Shown here: positions 18,594 through 27,456 of the stretch, piece by piece
How the letters are laid out: every line of letters starts with the position of its first letter
How positions within the stretch are numbered: the first letter of the stretch is position 1
Assembly: GCF_001746415.1 (NCBI RefSeq)
Contig: NZ_MEHJ01000001.1
Span: forward strand, 2,171,001-2,235,000
DNA from: Streptomyces agglomeratus
Lineage (GTDB): Bacteria; Actinomycetota; Actinomycetes; Streptomycetales; Streptomycetaceae
Direction of reading: 5' to 3'
DNA: 64,000 nt
Notes under the pieces: generated by a model
What the model was told of the DNA's origin: nothing
The model's input: only the letters and a program-made list of their open reading frames with translations
Databases searched by the model: none
Translations under genes and position numbers: made by a program

Positions 18594-19421
18594 TTACCGG
18601 GGTTCGGCTCCGGTGGCCACGGGGCGGGACGTGTCGGTGATCCACTCCGACCACGAGCCGACGTACAGCGCCGCCGGGATGCCCGCGACGTCCAGGGCCA
18701 GCACCTGCTGCGCCGCGGAGACGCCGGAGCCGCAATAGACGCCGACCGGCCGGTCCTCGCCCGCGCCGAGCGACTTGAAGCGGGCAGCCAGCTCGGACGC
18801 CGGGAGCAGACGGCCGTCGGGCCCGACGTTCTCCGTGGTGGGGGCCGAGACCGCGCCCGGGATGTGACCGGCCACCGGGTCGATCGGCTCCACCTCGCCC
18901 CGGTAGCGCTCCGCCGCCCGCGCGTCGAGCAGCAGTCCGGTGCGGGCCAGTGCGGCCGCGCCGTCGGCGTCAAGAAGGGGTACGGCGCCGGGAACTGGCC
19001 GGAAATCGCCGGGAGCCGGTTCGGGTACGTCCGACTCGACCGGGCCGGTCCACACCGCGAGACCGCCGTCCAGCACCCGTACGTCGGGGTGGCCGGTCCA
19101 GCGCAGCATCCACCAGGCGCGTGCCGCGGCCCAGCCCTGCCCGCCGTCGTACACGACCACCGGGGTGTCCCCGCGCACGCCCGCGCGGCGCATGACGGCG
19201 CCGAAGGTCTCGACACCGGGGAGCGGGTGACGGCCACCGGGACCGGGCGGATCGGCGAGTTCCGCTTCGAGGTCGACGAAGACGGCTCCGGGGATGTGGC
19301 CTTCCTCGTACGCTGCGCGGCCGTGCGGTCCGCCCATCTGATAGCGGACGTCCAGCAGGACCGGAGGACGGTCCCCGGCCAGCTCGTCGGCGAGTTCGGC
19401 TGCGGTGATGATGGCATTCAT
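18594..19421 (-). CDS. sseA: Two-domain sulfurtransferase (rhodanese family)
   Basis: 275 residues, two rhodanese domains. The first has VLLDVRYQMGG and GHIPGAVFVDLE; the second has LLDARAAERYRGEVEPIDPVAGHIPGAV and the active-site loop VYCGSGVSA with catalytic Cys. Transfers sulfane sulfur from thiosulfate or 3-mercaptopyruvate to acceptors such as cyanide. The CGSGVSA loop resembles the mercaptopyruvate-type more than the CRKGVT thiosulfate type, but this is a weak call. ATG at 19419-19421 preferred over the one nine bases further out. Confidence 0.88.
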   Translation of the reverse strand: MNAIITAAELADELAGDRPPVLLDVRYQMGGPHGRAAYEEGHIPGAVFVDLEAELADPPGPGGRHPLPGVETFGAVMRRAGVRGDTPVVVYDGGQGWAAARAWWMLRWTGHPDVRVLDGGLAVWTGPVESDVPEPAPGDFRPVPGAVPLLDADGAAALARTGLLLDARAAERYRGEVEPIDPVAGHIPGAVSAPTTENVGPDGRLLPASELAARFKSLGAGEDRPVGVYCGSGVSAAQQVLALDVAGIPAALYVGSWSEWITDTSRPVATGAEPR

Positions 19422-19654
19422 AGGGGCCATCCTCGCGCAGCCTTCCCTACGACCGACACCGTACGGCCACGCAGTCGAATCGGACGAGTGATGCCAAATC
19501 AGGCATTCTCCTTCGGGAACCCACGCAAAGCGGCGCGGCCGGGACGCGCTGCACGACAGGTGGTGCGAGCATCTGCACGGGCGCGCCTTCACGGCTGTAC
19601 GACGGCCGCTCGTTCCCGCACGACCACCACGAATGGTCCGAGGAGAGAGTGACG

Positions 19655-20434
19655 ATGACGGAGGCAGCGACCCGGCGGCGAACGCCCGGTGCGCCCTGCT
19701 GGGTGAGCCTGATGGTGCACGGCCTGGCCACCACCCAGGAATTCTACGGAGCGCTGTTCGGCTGGGAGTTCCAGCCGGGACCGCAGCAGCTCGGTCCCTA
19801 CGTACGGGCCATGCTCGACGGGAAGGAGATCGCCGGCATCGGGCAACTGCCGCCCGACCGGCACCTGCCCATCGCCTGGACGCCGTACTTCGCCACCGAG
19901 GACGCCGATGTGACGGCCGAGTCGATCAGGAGCCACGGCGGCACCGTCGGCGTCGGGCCGCTCGACGCGGGCGACGCCGGGCGGATGGCGATCGGCTCCG
20001 ACCCGGCGGGCGCGGTCTTCGGCGTCTGGCAGGCCGCGGCCCATCTGGGGACGGCGCTCGCCGGCACCCACGGCACGCCCGTCTGGAACGAGCTGATGAC
20101 ACGTGAGACGTCGATGGTCGGCAAGTTCTACGCGGCTGTCTTCGGCTTCGAGGTGGAGGCGGAGAGCTCTGCCGACTTCGACCGCCTGACGCTCCGCCTC
20201 GACGGTCGCCCGGTGGCCTCCGCGCGGGGCGTGGGCCAGGCGCTACCGCGCGACCGGGGCGCGCACTGGATGACGTACTTCGAGGTCGGCGACACCGACG
20301 AGTCGGCCCGCGTGCTGACGGAACTCGGCGGGCACGTGCTGCGGCCGCCCCACGACACGGCCACCGGCCGGACGGCGTGCGTCTCGGACCCGGAGGGCGC
20401 GGTGTTCACGATCGTGACGACGGCGGCCGGCTGA
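19655..20434 (+). CDS. VOC (glyoxalase/dioxygenase-fold) protein, duplicated domains
   Basis: 259 residues made of two VOC modules: residues ~15-125 (PCWVSLMVHGLATTQEFYGALFGWEF) and ~135-255 (WNELMTRETSMVGKFYAAVFGFEV). Each ends with the family's SDPxGAVFxxW/I pattern. Such proteins bind a metal or a hydrophobic ligand; I cannot tell which. ATG at 19655 has AGGAG nine bases upstream; a GTG six bases earlier is too close to the site. Overlaps tdk tail-to-tail by 29 bp. Confidence 0.83.
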   Translation: MTEAATRRRTPGAPCWVSLMVHGLATTQEFYGALFGWEFQPGPQQLGPYVRAMLDGKEIAGIGQLPPDRHLPIAWTPYFATEDADVTAESIRSHGGTVGVGPLDAGDAGRMAIGSDPAGAVFGVWQAAAHLGTALAGTHGTPVWNELMTRETSMVGKFYAAVFGFEVEAESSADFDRLTLRLDGRPVASARGVGQALPRDRGAHWMTYFEVGDTDESARVLTELGGHVLRPPHDTATGRTACVSDPEGAVFTIVTTAAG

Positions 20435-21098
20435 CGGTGTCGGTGAGGGAGGACGGGTCGACGGGCAGCACGTCGGGCGACAGGGCCCCGGCGTGCGCGG
20501 CGGCGGCCGTCATCCGGCGCCGGTGGTGGCGGCGGCACAGCACCTCGTAACCGACCTCGTCCGGTGACTGGTTGACGTCACCCACGACGACCTGGGCGCC
20601 CTCGACGACCATCTCGCCGCCGATCGTGCGGGCGTTGTGCGTGGCCCGGGCGCCGCACCAGCACAGCGCCTCCACCTGGAGGACCTCGACCCGGTCGGCG
20701 AGTTCGACCAGGCGCTGCGAGCCGGGGAAGAGCTTGGAGCGGAAGTCGGTGGTGATGCCGAAGGCGAAGACGTCGAGTTCCAGGTCGTCGACGACGCGGG
20801 CGAGCTGGTCGATCTGCTCGCCGGCGAGGAACTGCGCCTCGTCCACGATCACGTAGTCGGCGCGGTTGCCCTGGGAGAGATGGGCGACGAGGTACGCGTA
20901 GAAGTCGAAGCCCTCGGCGGCCTCGACGGCGTCGGTGACCAGGCCGAGGCGGGAGGAGAGCTTGCCCTCACCCGCCCGGTCGTCACGCGTGAAGATCATG
21001 CCCTGGAGGCCGCGGGTCGACCGGTTGTGCTCGATCTGAAGAGCGAGGGTGCTCTTTCCGCAGTCCATCGTTCCGGAGAAGAACACCAGCTCGGGCAT
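20406..21098 (-). CDS. tdk: Thymidine kinase, type II
   Basis: 230 residues. Walker A GTMDCGKST at residues 9-17, Walker B VIVDEAQFL with catalytic Glu, and two zinc cysteine pairs, CWCG and CRRH. Phosphorylates thymidine to dTMP in the salvage pathway. The start ATG is at 21096-21098. The C-terminus beyond the zinc region (MTAAAAHAGALSPDVLPVDP) is an extension. Preceded by the phosphodiesterase gene, which reads the same way and lies 49 bp to the right. Confidence 0.94.
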   Translation of the reverse strand: MPELVFFSGTMDCGKSTLALQIEHNRSTRGLQGMIFTRDDRAGEGKLSSRLGLVTDAVEAAEGFDFYAYLVAHLSQGNRADYVIVDEAQFLAGEQIDQLARVVDDLELDVFAFGITTDFRSKLFPGSQRLVELADRVEVLQVEALCWCGARATHNARTIGGEMVVEGAQVVVGDVNQSPDEVGYEVLCRRHHRRRMTAAAAHAGALSPDVLPVDPSSLTDTVSRPPSSRS

Positions 21099-21147
21099 GA
21101 GGGGTTGGGGACCTTTCGGGTCTGTGCGGGGGCGGTGCGTGGTGTGG

Positions 21148-22335
21148 TTACGAGCGGACTTCGAGGAGCGGGACGAGCTGCTCGGCGGCCGTCATGGAAC
21201 CGTGCATGCCCACCATCGCGGACTCGTGCGGCTCACGGCGCGAGGCGATGACGACGACGTCGTCGTGGGACGCGGCGACGACGTCACCGATACGTCCGTA
21301 CACACGCTCGTCGATCACCGGACCGAACCAGCCGGCCGCGATCGCCTCGTCGCGGCTCGCCACCCAGAACTGCTCGCCGAGCACCTCGCGCCAGACTGTG
21401 AGCACATCGCTCTCGGCGCCCGGGACGGCGTACACATGGCGGGCCCTGCCCTCGCCACCCAGCAGGGCGACGCCGGCGCTCAGCTCCCAGTCCTCGTCGA
21501 AGTCGATGCGCGACTCCTCGTCGAAGGGGATGTCGATCATGCCGTGGTCGGCGGTGATGTAGAGGGCCGAGCGGGGCGGGAGCTGCTCGGCGAGGCGCTG
21601 GGCGAGCCGGTCGACGTACATCAGCTGGCCGCGCCAGGCGTCGGAGTCGATGCCGAACCGGTGGCCCTTGCCGTCGACCTCGCTGTAGTACGTGTAGACG
21701 AGCGAACGGTCGCCGGACGCCAGTTGCTCGGCCGCGAGGTCCATCCGGTCCTCGCCGGTCAGCCTGCCGCGGAAGGTGCCGCCGCTCAGCGCGATCTTGG
21801 TCAGCGGGGTGTGCTGGAAGTCGGGCGCGGACACCTGCGCGGTGTGCACGCCCGCGGCGTCCGCGAGCTGGAAGACCGTGGGGTACGGCTGCCAGACGTG
21901 CGGGTCGGTCCACGGCTTCCAGCGCAGCTGGTTCATCAGCGCGCCGGTCTGCGGGTCGCGGACCGTGTAGCCGGGCAGGCCGTGCGCGCCGGGCGGCAGG
22001 CCGGTGCCGACCGAGGCGAGCGAGGTCGCGGTGGTGGCGGGGAAGCCCGCCGTGAGCGGGCGGCCGGTGCCGCCGCGGGAGCTGCCGAGGAGGGAGTGGA
22101 GGTACGGGGCCTCCTCCGGGTGCGCCTTGATCTGCTCCCAGCCGAGGCCGTCGATCAGGAACACGCAGTTCCGGTCGGCGGGGGTCAGCTCGGGGATCGC
22201 GGCGGTCGTGCCGGGTACGTCCATGCCCGCCGCCAGGGTCGGCAGGAGGTCGGCGAGCGAGCCGGTGCCGTATGCGGGGACGGGCGCGGTGTCCAGGGCG
22301 AGGGGAACCGGGTCGGACCAGGCGGGCTGCGCCAT
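21148..22335 (-). CDS. Alkaline-phosphatase-superfamily nucleotide pyrophosphatase/phosphodiesterase
   Basis: 395 residues. Metal/nucleophile elements of the NPP/AP fold: LIDGLGWEQIK (first Asp), GFPATTATSLASVGTGLPPGAHG (Thr nucleophile), YSEVDGKGHRFG and ITADHGMIDIP (metal His/Asp). No signal peptide, so cytosolic. Substrate unknown. Start ATG (22333-22335) overlaps the DUF5998 stop by one base. Operon order is PatA, DUF5998, phosphodiesterase, tdk. Confidence 0.88.
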   Translation of the reverse strand: MAQPAWSDPVPLALDTAPVPAYGTGSLADLLPTLAAGMDVPGTTAAIPELTPADRNCVFLIDGLGWEQIKAHPEEAPYLHSLLGSSRGGTGRPLTAGFPATTATSLASVGTGLPPGAHGLPGYTVRDPQTGALMNQLRWKPWTDPHVWQPYPTVFQLADAAGVHTAQVSAPDFQHTPLTKIALSGGTFRGRLTGEDRMDLAAEQLASGDRSLVYTYYSEVDGKGHRFGIDSDAWRGQLMYVDRLAQRLAEQLPPRSALYITADHGMIDIPFDEESRIDFDEDWELSAGVALLGGEGRARHVYAVPGAESDVLTVWREVLGEQFWVASRDEAIAAGWFGPVIDERVYGRIGDVVAASHDDVVVIASRREPHESAMVGMHGSMTAAEQLVPLLEVRS

Positions 22336-22931
22336 CAGCGGTCGGCCGCGGCGGTCGCTTCGGAGAGCGCCTGGGCGAACGCGAGCGTCTGGCGCACGGT
22401 GTCCGGACCGTCGCCGGCCTCGCTGACGCGCAGGCTGAGGTCGTCGGCGGTGGTGTTGCCGGTGTAGCCGTGGTCCGCCTCGCAGTTGGGGTCGCCGCAG
22501 GCGGCGGGCTCCAGGTCGATGCGCGACACGGCACCCCAGCCGATGGTCAGGACGACCTCGCGGGGCAGCGTGCCGGGAACGTACTTCTCCGGGTTGGCGA
22601 CGACGCGGCTGACCACGACCGAGGAGATCCGGTCCAGCTTGACCGACTCGGTGGAGGTGGTGGCGTACGGCGCCGGGGAGGTGGTGTCGGCGGCCTGCTC
22701 GTCCGTGTGGCTGACGATGAAGCGGTTGCCGGTCAGGACGAGGACCGTGACGTGCCGGCGGACCTCGTTGGAGTCGAACGTCGTCTCCTGGTGCACGAGG
22801 TACGAGGCGACCGGTTCGCCGCCTACAGCGGCCTCCACCGCTTCGGCCACAAGGGCCGGGTAGTAGCCGCTGCGCTCGATCGCCGCGCGCAGCCCCTGGG
22901 TCGTCGTACCGGTCTTCGCCATGTCCTCCAT
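22335..22931 (-). CDS. DUF5998 family protein
   Basis: 198 residues. Compact soluble protein with LRAAIERSGYYPALVAEAVE at the start, HVTVLVLTGNRFIVSHTDEQ in the middle and a CGDPNCEADHGYTGN segment with two Cys and His that may hold a metal. Matches the DUF5998 family as I recall it from Streptomyces. A GGAGG lies immediately before an internal ATG at 22920-22922, so the protein may start three residues later. Function unknown. Confidence 0.78.
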   Translation of the reverse strand: MEDMAKTGTTTQGLRAAIERSGYYPALVAEAVEAAVGGEPVASYLVHQETTFDSNEVRRHVTVLVLTGNRFIVSHTDEQAADTTSPAPYATTSTESVKLDRISSVVVSRVVANPEKYVPGTLPREVVLTIGWGAVSRIDLEPAACGDPNCEADHGYTGNTTADDLSLRVSEAGDGPDTVRQTLAFAQALSEATAAADR

Positions 22932-22963
22932 CCTACGGGGCGCTGGGGGCCGTCATGCCGGGG

Positions 22964-25900
22964 TCAGTAGCTCGGCAGGCGGCGGGGGCCGAGGTCGTCG
23001 CGGGCGGGCGGGGGCGCGAGGCGTACGGCCGTGCCGAGGACGGACACGCCGTGCGGGGCGACGACCACGGGTTCCAGGGCGATCCCGACCACTTCCGGGT
23101 GGTCGTCCACGAGCCGGGACACCCGCAGCAGGAGCTGTTCGAGCGCGGCGGTGTCGACCGGGTCGGAGCCGCGCCAGCCGAAGAGGAGCGGAGCGGTCCG
23201 GATGGACCGGATCAGTTCGGCGGCGTCCCGGTCGGTGGCCGGAACCAGTCGGTGCGCGATGTCCCCGAGCAGCTCGGAGGCGGCTCCGGCCAGGCCGAAG
23301 GAGAGCACGGCGCCGGCCGCCGCGTCGATGGAGGCCCTGACGACGGTGTCGACGCCGCGCGGGGCCATCTCCTGGACGACGAGCTGAAGCTCCTCGGGGC
23401 TGCCCAGGGCGTCGGTCAATTCGAGGTACGCCCGCCGCAGTTCCGTCTCGTCGGCCAGATCGAGCCGTACGGCCCCGAGGTCGGGGCGGTGGCGCAGGTG
23501 CGGGGCGGTGGTCTTGAGCGCCACGGGGTAGCCGAGCCGCCCGGCCGCCGCGACGGCGTCGTCGGGGTGCGGCGCGGGCAGGGTGGGGCGTACGTCGATT
23601 CCGTACCGCCTGAGCAGCTCGCGGGCGTCGTCGTCGGCCAGGGGGACGGAGCGGGGGGCCGGGCCGTCCGGCCGCCGGTCGTCCGGCCGCCTGTCGTCGC
23701 CGAGGAGCGCGCCGATCTGGGCGGCGGCACCGGCTTCGTCGATGTCCTCGTACTCGGGCACCCGCCCGGGGTCGGCGGCCTGCCGTCGCCACTGGGCGTA
23801 CTTGACGGCCTCGGCCAGCGCCCGGACGGCGCGCTCGGCGGCGGGGTAGGCGGGGATGCGGCGGGTGGGGTCGCCTTCCCCCTGACGCCCTCCGGCGGTC
23901 TCCTGGAGCGCCGGGGCCGCACCCGTGCTCGGTTCGGCGGCCGTCTCCGGCCGGTCCGGCGTCCGGGGGCCGGGGGCCGGGGCGGCGCCCGGGTCCGGCA
24001 AGCGGCGGGCGGGGGCGGCGCTGCGCGCGGCGGCACCCGTTCCCGGCTCAGGGGCACCCGGAGCCGCCGGGCGGGCCGTGCTCGTCGCGGCGGCCAGAGC
24101 GTCCGCCAGCGCGCCCATCTCCACGTGCACCACCGCCACCGGCTTCGCCGGGCCCGTCGCCGCCGCCTCCCGCAGCGCCGCCGCCAGCACCTCCCCGTCG
24201 CCCGACTCCGTGGCACCGTTCTCGCCGACCCACGGAATCGCGGTCACCACGACCGCGTCGCACACCCCGTCGGCCAGCGCCGCCGCCAGCGCGGCCCGGA
24301 AGTCCGCCGGCGTCGCGGCCGTCGTCAGGTCGAGCGGCGGGAGCGGGCGCAGGCCCTCCGCCAGACAGGCGTCGTACGTCAGCAGCCCCAGGGACTCCGA
24401 GTTGCCGAGGATCGCGACCCGCGGGCCCGCCGGCAGCGGCTGGCCCGCCAGCAGCAGCCCCGCGTCGACGAGCTCGGTGACGGTGTCGACGCGGATCACC
24501 CCCGCCTGCCGCAGCAGCGCGGACACGGTGGCGTCCGGGATGCGCGTGGCGGGCACCGCGTGCCCCGGCGGCGTGCTGCCGCTGTGGCGCGCGCCCTTCA
24601 CCACGACGACCGGCTTCGCCGCCGCCGTCCGCCGCGCGAGGCGGGTGAACTTGCGCGGGTTGCCGATCGACTCCAGGTAGAGGAGGACGACGTCGGTGTC
24701 GGGGTCGTCGTACCAGTACTGGAGGAAGTCGTTGCCGGACACGTCCGCCCGGTTGCCGGACGAGATGAACGAGGAGAGGCCCGCGCCGCGCCGGTACAGC
24801 CCGGACAGCAGCGCGATGCCGATCGCGCCGGACTGGGTGAACAGCCCGATGCGGCCGCGCGCGGGCGGTTCCGGCGCGAGGGAGGCGTTGAGGCGTACGG
24901 CGTCCGAGGTGTTGATGATCCCGAAGGCGTTCGGGCCGATGATCCGCATGCCGTACGAACGCGCCTGCCGCACCAGTTCACGCTGGCGCGCCCGTCCCGC
25001 GGGCCCGCTCTCGGCGTACCCGGCGGACAGGACGACCAGCCCCTGGACTCCGCTCTCGCCGCAGTCCGCGACCACCTCCGGCACCCGTTCGGCCGGTACG
25101 GCCACGATCGCGAGGTCGACGGCCTCGCCGATCCCGGCGACGGAGCGGTGCGCGGGCACGCCGTCCAGCTCGGTGAGGTCCTCGGGGAAGGCCCGGTTCA
25201 CGGCGTACGTGCGGCCGGTGAATCCGGCGGCGAGCAGATTGCGCAGCGCGGTACGTCCCACACCGCCCGGCGCGCGCCCCGCGCCGACGACGGCGACCGA
25301 GCCGGGGCCGAGCAGGCGCTGCACGGAGCGGGACTCCGCGCGGTGCTCGCGGGCGCGCTGCACGGCGACGGAGCGGTCGGTCGGCTCCAGGTCGAATTCG
25401 AGGTGGACGACGCCGTCCTCGAAGCTGCGCTGCTGGGTGTAGCCCGCGTCCGTGAAGACCTTGATCATCTTGGTGTTGGCGGGCAGCACCTCCGCCATGA
25501 AGCGCCGGATGCCGCGCTCTCGGGCGACCGCGCCGATGTGTTCGAGCAGGGCGGAGGCGACACCGCGCCCCTGGTGCGCGTCCTGGACGAGGAAGGCGAC
25601 CTCCGCGAGATCGGCCTCGGGGCCGGAGGAGGGGCGTCCCTGGGCGTTGATGCGGTCGTACCGGACGGTGGCGATGAACTCGCCGCCGACCGTCGCCGCA
25701 AGACCCACCCTGTCCACGTAGTCGTGGTGGGTGAAGCGGTGGACGTCCTTGGCGGAGAGCCGGGGGTACGGTGCGAAGAAGCGGTAGTACTTCGACTGGT
25801 CCGACACCTGCTCGTAGAAGCTGACCAGGCGTTCGGCGTCGTCGGCGGTGATGGGGCGGATCCGCGCCGTACCTCCGTCACGCAGCACCACGTCGGCTTC

Positions 25901-25966
25901 CCAGTGGGCCGGGTAGGCGTGGTGCCCGTGGTGATCCTGCGGGGCCTGCTCCAGCGGGGGCTGCAT
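22964..25966 (-). CDS. PatA-type bifunctional GNAT acetyltransferase / NDP-forming acyl-CoA synthetase-like protein
   Basis: 1000 residues. N-terminal GNAT domain (~25-195) with acetyl-CoA loop HQGRGVASALLEHI; CoA-binding Rossmann domain (VAVVGAGRAPGGVGRTAL); succinyl-CoA-synthetase-like domains (GLFTQSGAIGIALLSGL; NSESLGLLTYDACL); a ~100-residue Pro/Ala-rich linker; and a C-terminal ATP-grasp domain (GYPVALKTTAPHLRHRPDLG). This GNAT-first order is that of the Streptomyces protein acetyltransferase SlPatA, which acetylates acetyl-CoA synthetase. It is divergent from ptsH. First gene of the operon running into DUF5998 and tdk. Confidence 0.88.
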   Translation of the reverse strand: MQPPLEQAPQDHHGHHAYPAHWEADVVLRDGGTARIRPITADDAERLVSFYEQVSDQSKYYRFFAPYPRLSAKDVHRFTHHDYVDRVGLAATVGGEFIATVRYDRINAQGRPSSGPEADLAEVAFLVQDAHQGRGVASALLEHIGAVARERGIRRFMAEVLPANTKMIKVFTDAGYTQQRSFEDGVVHLEFDLEPTDRSVAVQRAREHRAESRSVQRLLGPGSVAVVGAGRAPGGVGRTALRNLLAAGFTGRTYAVNRAFPEDLTELDGVPAHRSVAGIGEAVDLAIVAVPAERVPEVVADCGESGVQGLVVLSAGYAESGPAGRARQRELVRQARSYGMRIIGPNAFGIINTSDAVRLNASLAPEPPARGRIGLFTQSGAIGIALLSGLYRRGAGLSSFISSGNRADVSGNDFLQYWYDDPDTDVVLLYLESIGNPRKFTRLARRTAAAKPVVVVKGARHSGSTPPGHAVPATRIPDATVSALLRQAGVIRVDTVTELVDAGLLLAGQPLPAGPRVAILGNSESLGLLTYDACLAEGLRPLPPLDLTTAATPADFRAALAAALADGVCDAVVVTAIPWVGENGATESGDGEVLAAALREAAATGPAKPVAVVHVEMGALADALAAATSTARPAAPGAPEPGTGAAARSAAPARRLPDPGAAPAPGPRTPDRPETAAEPSTGAAPALQETAGGRQGEGDPTRRIPAYPAAERAVRALAEAVKYAQWRRQAADPGRVPEYEDIDEAGAAAQIGALLGDDRRPDDRRPDGPAPRSVPLADDDARELLRRYGIDVRPTLPAPHPDDAVAAAGRLGYPVALKTTAPHLRHRPDLGAVRLDLADETELRRAYLELTDALGSPEELQLVVQEMAPRGVDTVVRASIDAAAGAVLSFGLAGAASELLGDIAHRLVPATDRDAAELIRSIRTAPLLFGWRGSDPVDTAALEQLLLRVSRLVDDHPEVVGIALEPVVVAPHGVSVLGTAVRLAPPPARDDLGPRRLPSY

Positions 25967-26072
25967 GACGAAAGCCTACGGGTCGCGGGCCCGCTCGGGG
26001 CAAGGCAGGCTGAGGGCCCTGTGCGCGGCCCGCGCGGGGCCGGGGTCGGGACCGCCGTGCGCGCCATGAGAG

Positions 26073-26088
26073 ACTGGTCTAGACAACC
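26073..26088 (+). promoter_or_regulatory. DasR-responsive element (dre box) upstream of ptsH
   Basis: ACTGGTCTAGACAACC, 24 bases before the ptsH ATG. The consensus dre I know is ACTGGTCTAGACCACT, a GntR-type palindrome; 13 of 16 positions match and the central GGTCTAGAC is intact. DasR represses PTS genes and is released by glucosamine-6-phosphate in Streptomyces. Confidence 0.78.
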
Positions 26089-26111
26089 GTTAGAACATGA
26101 AGGGCAACACC

Positions 26112-26393
26112 ATGGTTGAGCGCCGTGTCACCGTCGGCTGGGCCGAAGGCCTGCACGCCCGACCCGCCTCCATCTTCGTTCGCGCCGCGACCGCCTCGGG
26201 TGTCCCCGTGACGATCGCCAAGGCCGACGGCAACCCGGTCAACGCCGCCTCCATGCTCGCGGTGCTCGGCCTGGGCGCGCAGGGTGGCGAAGAGATCGTG
26301 CTCGCTTCCGAGGCCGACGGCTCGGACGCCGCTCTCGACCGCCTCGCGAAGCTGGTCTCCGAGGGCCTGGACGAGCTTCCCGAGACCGTCTGA
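26112..26393 (+). CDS. ptsH: HPr, phosphocarrier protein of the phosphotransferase system
   Basis: 93 residues. Catalytic His falls exactly at position 15 (GLHARPAS) when translation begins at the ATG at 26112, which fixes the start; an in-frame ATG 15 bases upstream is less likely. A serine is present at position 47 (NAASML), the site that HPr kinase uses in Firmicutes, though actinobacteria generally lack that kinase. HPr passes phosphate from Enzyme I to sugar EIIA proteins such as the GlcNAc transporter. The dre box upstream places it under DasR. Confidence 0.95.
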   Translation: MVERRVTVGWAEGLHARPASIFVRAATASGVPVTIAKADGNPVNAASMLAVLGLGAQGGEEIVLASEADGSDAALDRLAKLVSEGLDELPETV

Positions 26394-26454
26394 CCACTCG
26401 TACCCCCGGGACGGCCCACTGGGCCGACCGGCGGACGGGCGACTTCTCGCGGAG

Positions 26455-26494
26455 GAGCCGCGGCATCCCGAATTTGGGTCGCCGCGGCTCTTTT
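26455..26494 (+). terminator. Intrinsic terminator after ptsH
   Basis: 9-bp perfect stem GAGCCGCGG (26455-26463) with CCGCGGCTC (26482-26490) followed by TTTT. Confidence 0.83.
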
Positions 26495-26590
26495 CGTTGT
26501 ACGCGCTATATGCGGAGGCGCGGGGCGGGAAATCCGGGCAGCACAATAAGGCCCCCCTGAATTCAACTCTCTTTGTATACGGCGTGCCTG

Positions 26591-27289
26591 TTAATAGCGG
26601 CCGCTCACGATGTTTTCGGCATGTTGCGAAGTCCTCACGCGCTCCTGCTCGCGCTTCGGAGCACCCGGCTGCCGCAGCCGGTGCGCCGCCACCGCCCGTT
26701 CGGTGTGCAGCGCCGTCAGCGCGCGGGCCCGTTCGGCGTCCCCGCGCGCCACGGCGTCGACGATCGCCCCGTGTTCCGCCCAGCACTCGGCGGGGCGGGC
26801 GGACTGCTCGACGGCGTACATCCACGCGATCTTGTGCCTGAGCTGCGTGAGCAGGGCGGTGAGGCCGGGGCTGCCCGACGCCTGGGCGAGCGTCTCGTGG
26901 AACCAGCCGCCCAGGGAGCGCAGATCCTCGCCCTGGCCCCGGCGGACCCGCTCCTGCCCCAGCCTGACCAGGCCGCGCAACACCTTGAGGTGCGCCTCGG
27001 TGCGCCGCTGGGCGGCGCGGGCGGCTCCCAGCGGCTCCAGCAGCGTCCGCACCTCGAGAAGGTCCGCCGCCTCCTGCTCGGTCGGCTCGGCAACGCAGGC
27101 GCCGGCGTGCCGGCGGGTGGTGACGAAGCCCTCGGACTCCAGCGTGCGCAGCGCCTCGCGCACCGGGACGCGGGAGACGCCGTAACGGCGCGCCAGCAGC
27201 TCTTCGGTGAGCCTGCTGCCGCGCGGGAACACACCGGAAACGATGTCGTCACGGATTGCCGTGCATACCGATTGCGCGGGAACGCGCAT
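26591..27289 (-). CDS. GntR-family transcriptional regulator, FadR/FCD subfamily
   Basis: 232 residues. N-terminal winged helix-turn-helix (LTEELLARRYGVSRVPVREALRTLESEGFV, residues ~27-56) and a C-terminal all-helical ligand-binding domain with Arg/His-rich positions (GGWFHETLAQASGSP, WAEHGAIVDAVARGD) of the FCD type. Not DasR, which belongs to the HutC subfamily. Its effector and targets are not evident. Convergent with ptsH; 167 bp separate its start from the M23 gene's stop. Confidence 0.88.
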   Translation of the reverse strand: MRVPAQSVCTAIRDDIVSGVFPRGSRLTEELLARRYGVSRVPVREALRTLESEGFVTTRRHAGACVAEPTEQEAADLLEVRTLLEPLGAARAAQRRTEAHLKVLRGLVRLGQERVRRGQGEDLRSLGGWFHETLAQASGSPGLTALLTQLRHKIAWMYAVEQSARPAECWAEHGAIVDAVARGDAERARALTALHTERAVAAHRLRQPGAPKREQERVRTSQHAENIVSGRY

Positions 27290-27411
27290 GACCGAACCTC
27301 CGCCTTGATCCCCGCAAAACGCGGTCGACCGACGCCTGTTCGGTGACTCTATTGCAGCATTCCGCGATTTCCGACGGGAGGCCGGAATTCATGGACTGCT
27401 TTTGGACATGA

Positions 27412-27443
27412 GGAAGGCCCCGGCGGGTGGGCCGGGGCCTTCC
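27412..27443 (-). terminator. Terminator after the M23 peptidase gene
   Basis: 13-bp perfect stem, 27412-27424 with 27431-27443 (ggaaggccccggc/gccggggccttcc), 14 bases past the stop. Confidence 0.83.
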
Positions 27444-27456
27444 GTACGACTGACCG

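Noticed and set aside
22955..26119. A 1054-codon open frame on the plus strand
   Set aside because: It is antisense to the PatA-type gene and exists because high G+C removes stop codons. The product is low-complexity Arg/Gly/Ala with no domain, whereas the minus strand has clear GNAT and ATP-grasp motifs.
26591..27289. Assigning the GntR gene near ptsH as DasR
   Set aside because: Its C-terminal part is the FCD type, while DasR is of the HutC type.
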